The notes beneath the pieces are model-generated. The model had not been told where the DNA came from, searched no databases, and saw only the letters and a list, made by a program, of their open reading frames with translations. Of a stretch of DNA of 6,778 nucleotides, positions 5,609 through 6,778 are shown in pieces. Source of the DNA: DASRJG01 sp032124015 (GTDB taxonomy: Bacteria; Acidobacteriota; Polarisedimenticolia; Polarisedimenticolales; DASRJG01). Both the position numbers and the translations under genes were made by a program. Each line of letters begins with the position of its first letter. The stretch's first letter is position 1. The stretch is taken from assembly GCA_032124015.1 (NCBI GenBank), contig JAQBEH010000061.1, forward strand, positions 1 to 6,778. Reading direction: 5' to 3'.

Positions 5609-6517
5609 ATGAGCGCTCGAACTGCGGCGATTGTGCTTATGGTCCTGGCGCTTGGCGCCCGGGTCACCGCCGCCGATCCGCCGGGGGCGACGCTCGAGAC
5701 CGGAGGCGTCACGATCTGGTACGAAGTTCGGGGGAGCGGCCCGGGCACGCCGCTGATCGTTGCCAACGGCGGCCCAGGTTTCGACCACAACTATCTGCTT
5801 TGCGGCGACGTGTGGGACACCCTGGCAAAGGGGCGCAGGATCGTCTTCTACGATCAGCGTGGCAACGGCCGCTCGTCGGAGCTGAAGGAGGGGCAGCCTT
5901 GCGGGCTCGCCGAGCAGATCGACGATCTCGAGGCGCTTCGCGCCCACCTGGGCTTCGAGACATTCGACCTGCTCGGGCACTCCTGGGGCGGCTATCTGGT
6001 GATGGCTTACGGTGCGCGCCATCCGGAACACATCGCGCACCTGATGATCGTGGACTCCGCGGCGCCCAAGATCCAGGACACGGTCTTCCTCTTCAAGAAC
6101 ATCTACCCCGAAACGACGGCGCGCCAGGATGCGCTGGCGTTCGCCGTCGAGTTGGGAGATCAGAAAGCGGTCGCCGCCGACCTCCACGAGTACATGTCGA
6201 TGCTCTTCTATACGCCGCAAGCGCGCGACGCCTACGTGGCCCGCTCCTCGTCCTTCGTTTACCGGCAGAAGGTCAACACGGCGGTTTGGAACGACATCCA
6301 GCGCTTCGACCTGAACCCGGAGCTTCCGAAGTTCGACTTCCCGACGCTCGTCGTGACCGGCCGTTACGACTTCAACGTCGCGCCGTCGGTCGCCTGGGCG
6401 ATCCACAAGGCGATCCCGGGCTCGGAGCTCGCGGTGTTCGAGAAGAGCGGACACCTCCCCTTCTGCGAAGAGCCGGGCCCGTTTCTCTCGCGCGTTGGGG
6501 CGTTCCTCTCGAAGTGA
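5609..6517 (+). CDS. Exported proline iminopeptidase-like alpha/beta hydrolase (family S33)
   Basis: The 302-residue product starts with a signal peptide (Arg4, core AAIVLMVLALGA, likely cleavage after RVTA near residue 21), so it should act in the periplasm or outside. The mature part has the S33 alpha/beta-hydrolase order: oxyanion loop NGGPG (53-57), YDQRGNGRS (81-89), nucleophile Ser125 in LLGHSWGG, a lid region with Trp/Tyr/Phe residues around 150-235, Asp254 in VVTGRYDFNVAP and His282 in KSGHLPF. Members remove N-terminal proline or other residues from short peptides, and some act on small esters or lactones; the substrate cannot be told here. The oxyanion motif has Asn where classical enzymes have His. 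ATG 5609 is set by a near-perfect ribosome binding site; ATG 5585 would bury the signal peptide. The gene appears monocistronic. Confidence 0.92.
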   Translation: MSARTAAIVLMVLALGARVTAADPPGATLETGGVTIWYEVRGSGPGTPLIVANGGPGFDHNYLLCGDVWDTLAKGRRIVFYDQRGNGRSSELKEGQPCGLAEQIDDLEALRAHLGFETFDLLGHSWGGYLVMAYGARHPEHIAHLMIVDSAAPKIQDTVFLFKNIYPETTARQDALAFAVELGDQKAVAADLHEYMSMLFYTPQARDAYVARSSSFVYRQKVNTAVWNDIQRFDLNPELPKFDFPTLVVTGRYDFNVAPSVAWAIHKAIPGSELAVFEKSGHLPFCEEPGPFLSRVGAFLSK

Positions 6518-6520
6518 CGG

Positions 6521-6535
6521 CCGGCGCAGCGCCGG
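6521..6535 (+). terminator. GC-rich hairpin just after the S33 hydrolase gene
   Basis: CCGGCGC (6521-6527) and GCGCCGG (6529-6535) are perfect inverted arms starting three bases after the stop codon. In practice the loop would take several bases. No T tract follows, so it may stabilise the 3' end rather than terminate. Confidence 0.35.
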
Positions 6536-6610
6536 GTCGGTAGCTTCCATCCATGGGCATCCGCGCTCGTCGCGCTACCTTCCATCGATCAGGGACTCGA
6601 ACGCGGGCTC

Positions 6611-6646
6611 CCGGCTCCCCAGACGTAACGCATCTCGAACCCGAAG
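6611..6646 (-). repeat. Repeat family, third module only (copy D)
   Basis: This matches 5375-5410 at 32 of 36 positions, including CCGGCTCCCC, CGTAACGCA and ACCCGAAG. The core and second module are absent next to it. On the minus strand it reads GFEMRYVWGAG, against GFEVRYEWGAG in copy C. Confidence 0.75.
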
Positions 6647-6667
6647 CGCGGAACTAGGGATTCAGGT

Positions 6668-6778
6668 TCACGCGTCAATGTGCCACACGATTTTCTGGTC
6701 GGGCGCAATCGCTTTGAGTAGCTGTTCCAGCTTCTCGACGGTCGGCATAGATTTTCCTTGCTCATATCGTGCGTAGGC
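6668..6778 (-). CDS. C-terminal end of a helix-turn-helix protein (partial)
   Basis: The frame runs off the window and ends at TGA 6668-6670. It gives 36 residues, beginning AYARYEQGKSMPTVEKLEQL and ending KIVWHIDA. The YEQGK-x-x-P-x-x-x-x-L-x-x-L-L-x-A-I pattern is the last part of a Cro/CI (XRE) type DNA-binding domain. A protein ending so soon after this domain is common for antitoxins and small repressors. The rest, and any toxin partner, lie beyond the window, so a toxin-antitoxin role is only a possibility. It faces the S33 hydrolase gene convergently, with repeat copy D between them. Confidence 0.6.
   Translation of the reverse strand, partial: AYARYEQGKSMPTVEKLEQLLKAIAPDQKIVWHIDA

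Noticed and set aside
5544..5612. Short leader ORF overlapping the S33 hydrolase start (ATGA)
   Set aside because: It is a 22-codon Arg-rich frame with no ribosome binding site or attenuator-like codons, and a four-base overlap can arise by chance.
5594..6550. 318-codon minus-strand frame
   Set aside because: It is a complementary-strand shadow of the S33 hydrolase gene, with an Arg/Glu/Val-biased composition typical of GC-rich antisense frames.
814..6646. CRISPR array
   Set aside because: The repeat copies are 1 to 2 kb apart, vary in length and include an inverted one, so there is no regular repeat-spacer pattern.

Overview
This is a GC-rich bacterial window with protein genes on both strands and low coding density. 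About two thirds is convincingly coding, and four gaps of roughly 390 to 610 bases hold repeats, gene debris or nothing recognisable. High GC, strong purine-rich ribosome binding sites, secreted alpha/beta hydrolases and a BP74-type lipoprotein fit a free-living soil or sediment bacterium (Acidobacteriota, Myxococcota or a similar group). The sequence alone does not fix the taxon.

Layout. 1-201: a half tRNA-Ala gene on the minus strand, with no 3' half in view. 202-813 (-): a six-helix integral membrane protein of unknown function. 814-1388: a repeat core that also supplies that gene's ribosome binding site, then sequence with one doubtful small ORF. 1389-1790 (+): a stand-alone receiver domain that has lost its phosphorylation residues, followed 23 bases later by a probable 56-residue helical protein (1814-1984). 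1985-2419: no convincing gene, but an inverted copy of the repeat core. 2420-2875 (-): a lipoprotein with a BP74-like domain. 2876-3266: a second long repeat copy. 3309-5000 (+): a CocE/NonD family hydrolase, probably a lipoprotein that starts upstream at a non-AUG codon. 5001-5608: a decayed TPR gene end joined to the longest repeat copy. 5609-6517 (+): a signal-peptide-bearing S33 proline-iminopeptidase-like hydrolase. 6518-6667: a partial repeat. 6668-6778 (-): the C-terminal end of a helix-turn-helix protein that runs off the window.

The genes do not form one pathway. The two hydrolases are both exported and on the same strand, but 600 bases and a repeat separate them, so they are probably separate transcription units. 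The unifying feature is an undescribed-looking intergenic repeat family. Its core contains CCTCGCCAAAAC and occurs at 814, 3013 and 5268 (same orientation) and inverted at 2078. A second module is shared by 3071 and 5337, and a third by 5375 and 6611. Copies lie directly against unrelated gene starts or broken gene ends. The region therefore looks like an accessory, rearranged stretch rather than a conserved operon. I found no integrase, transposase or CRISPR array, and no canonical attC site.
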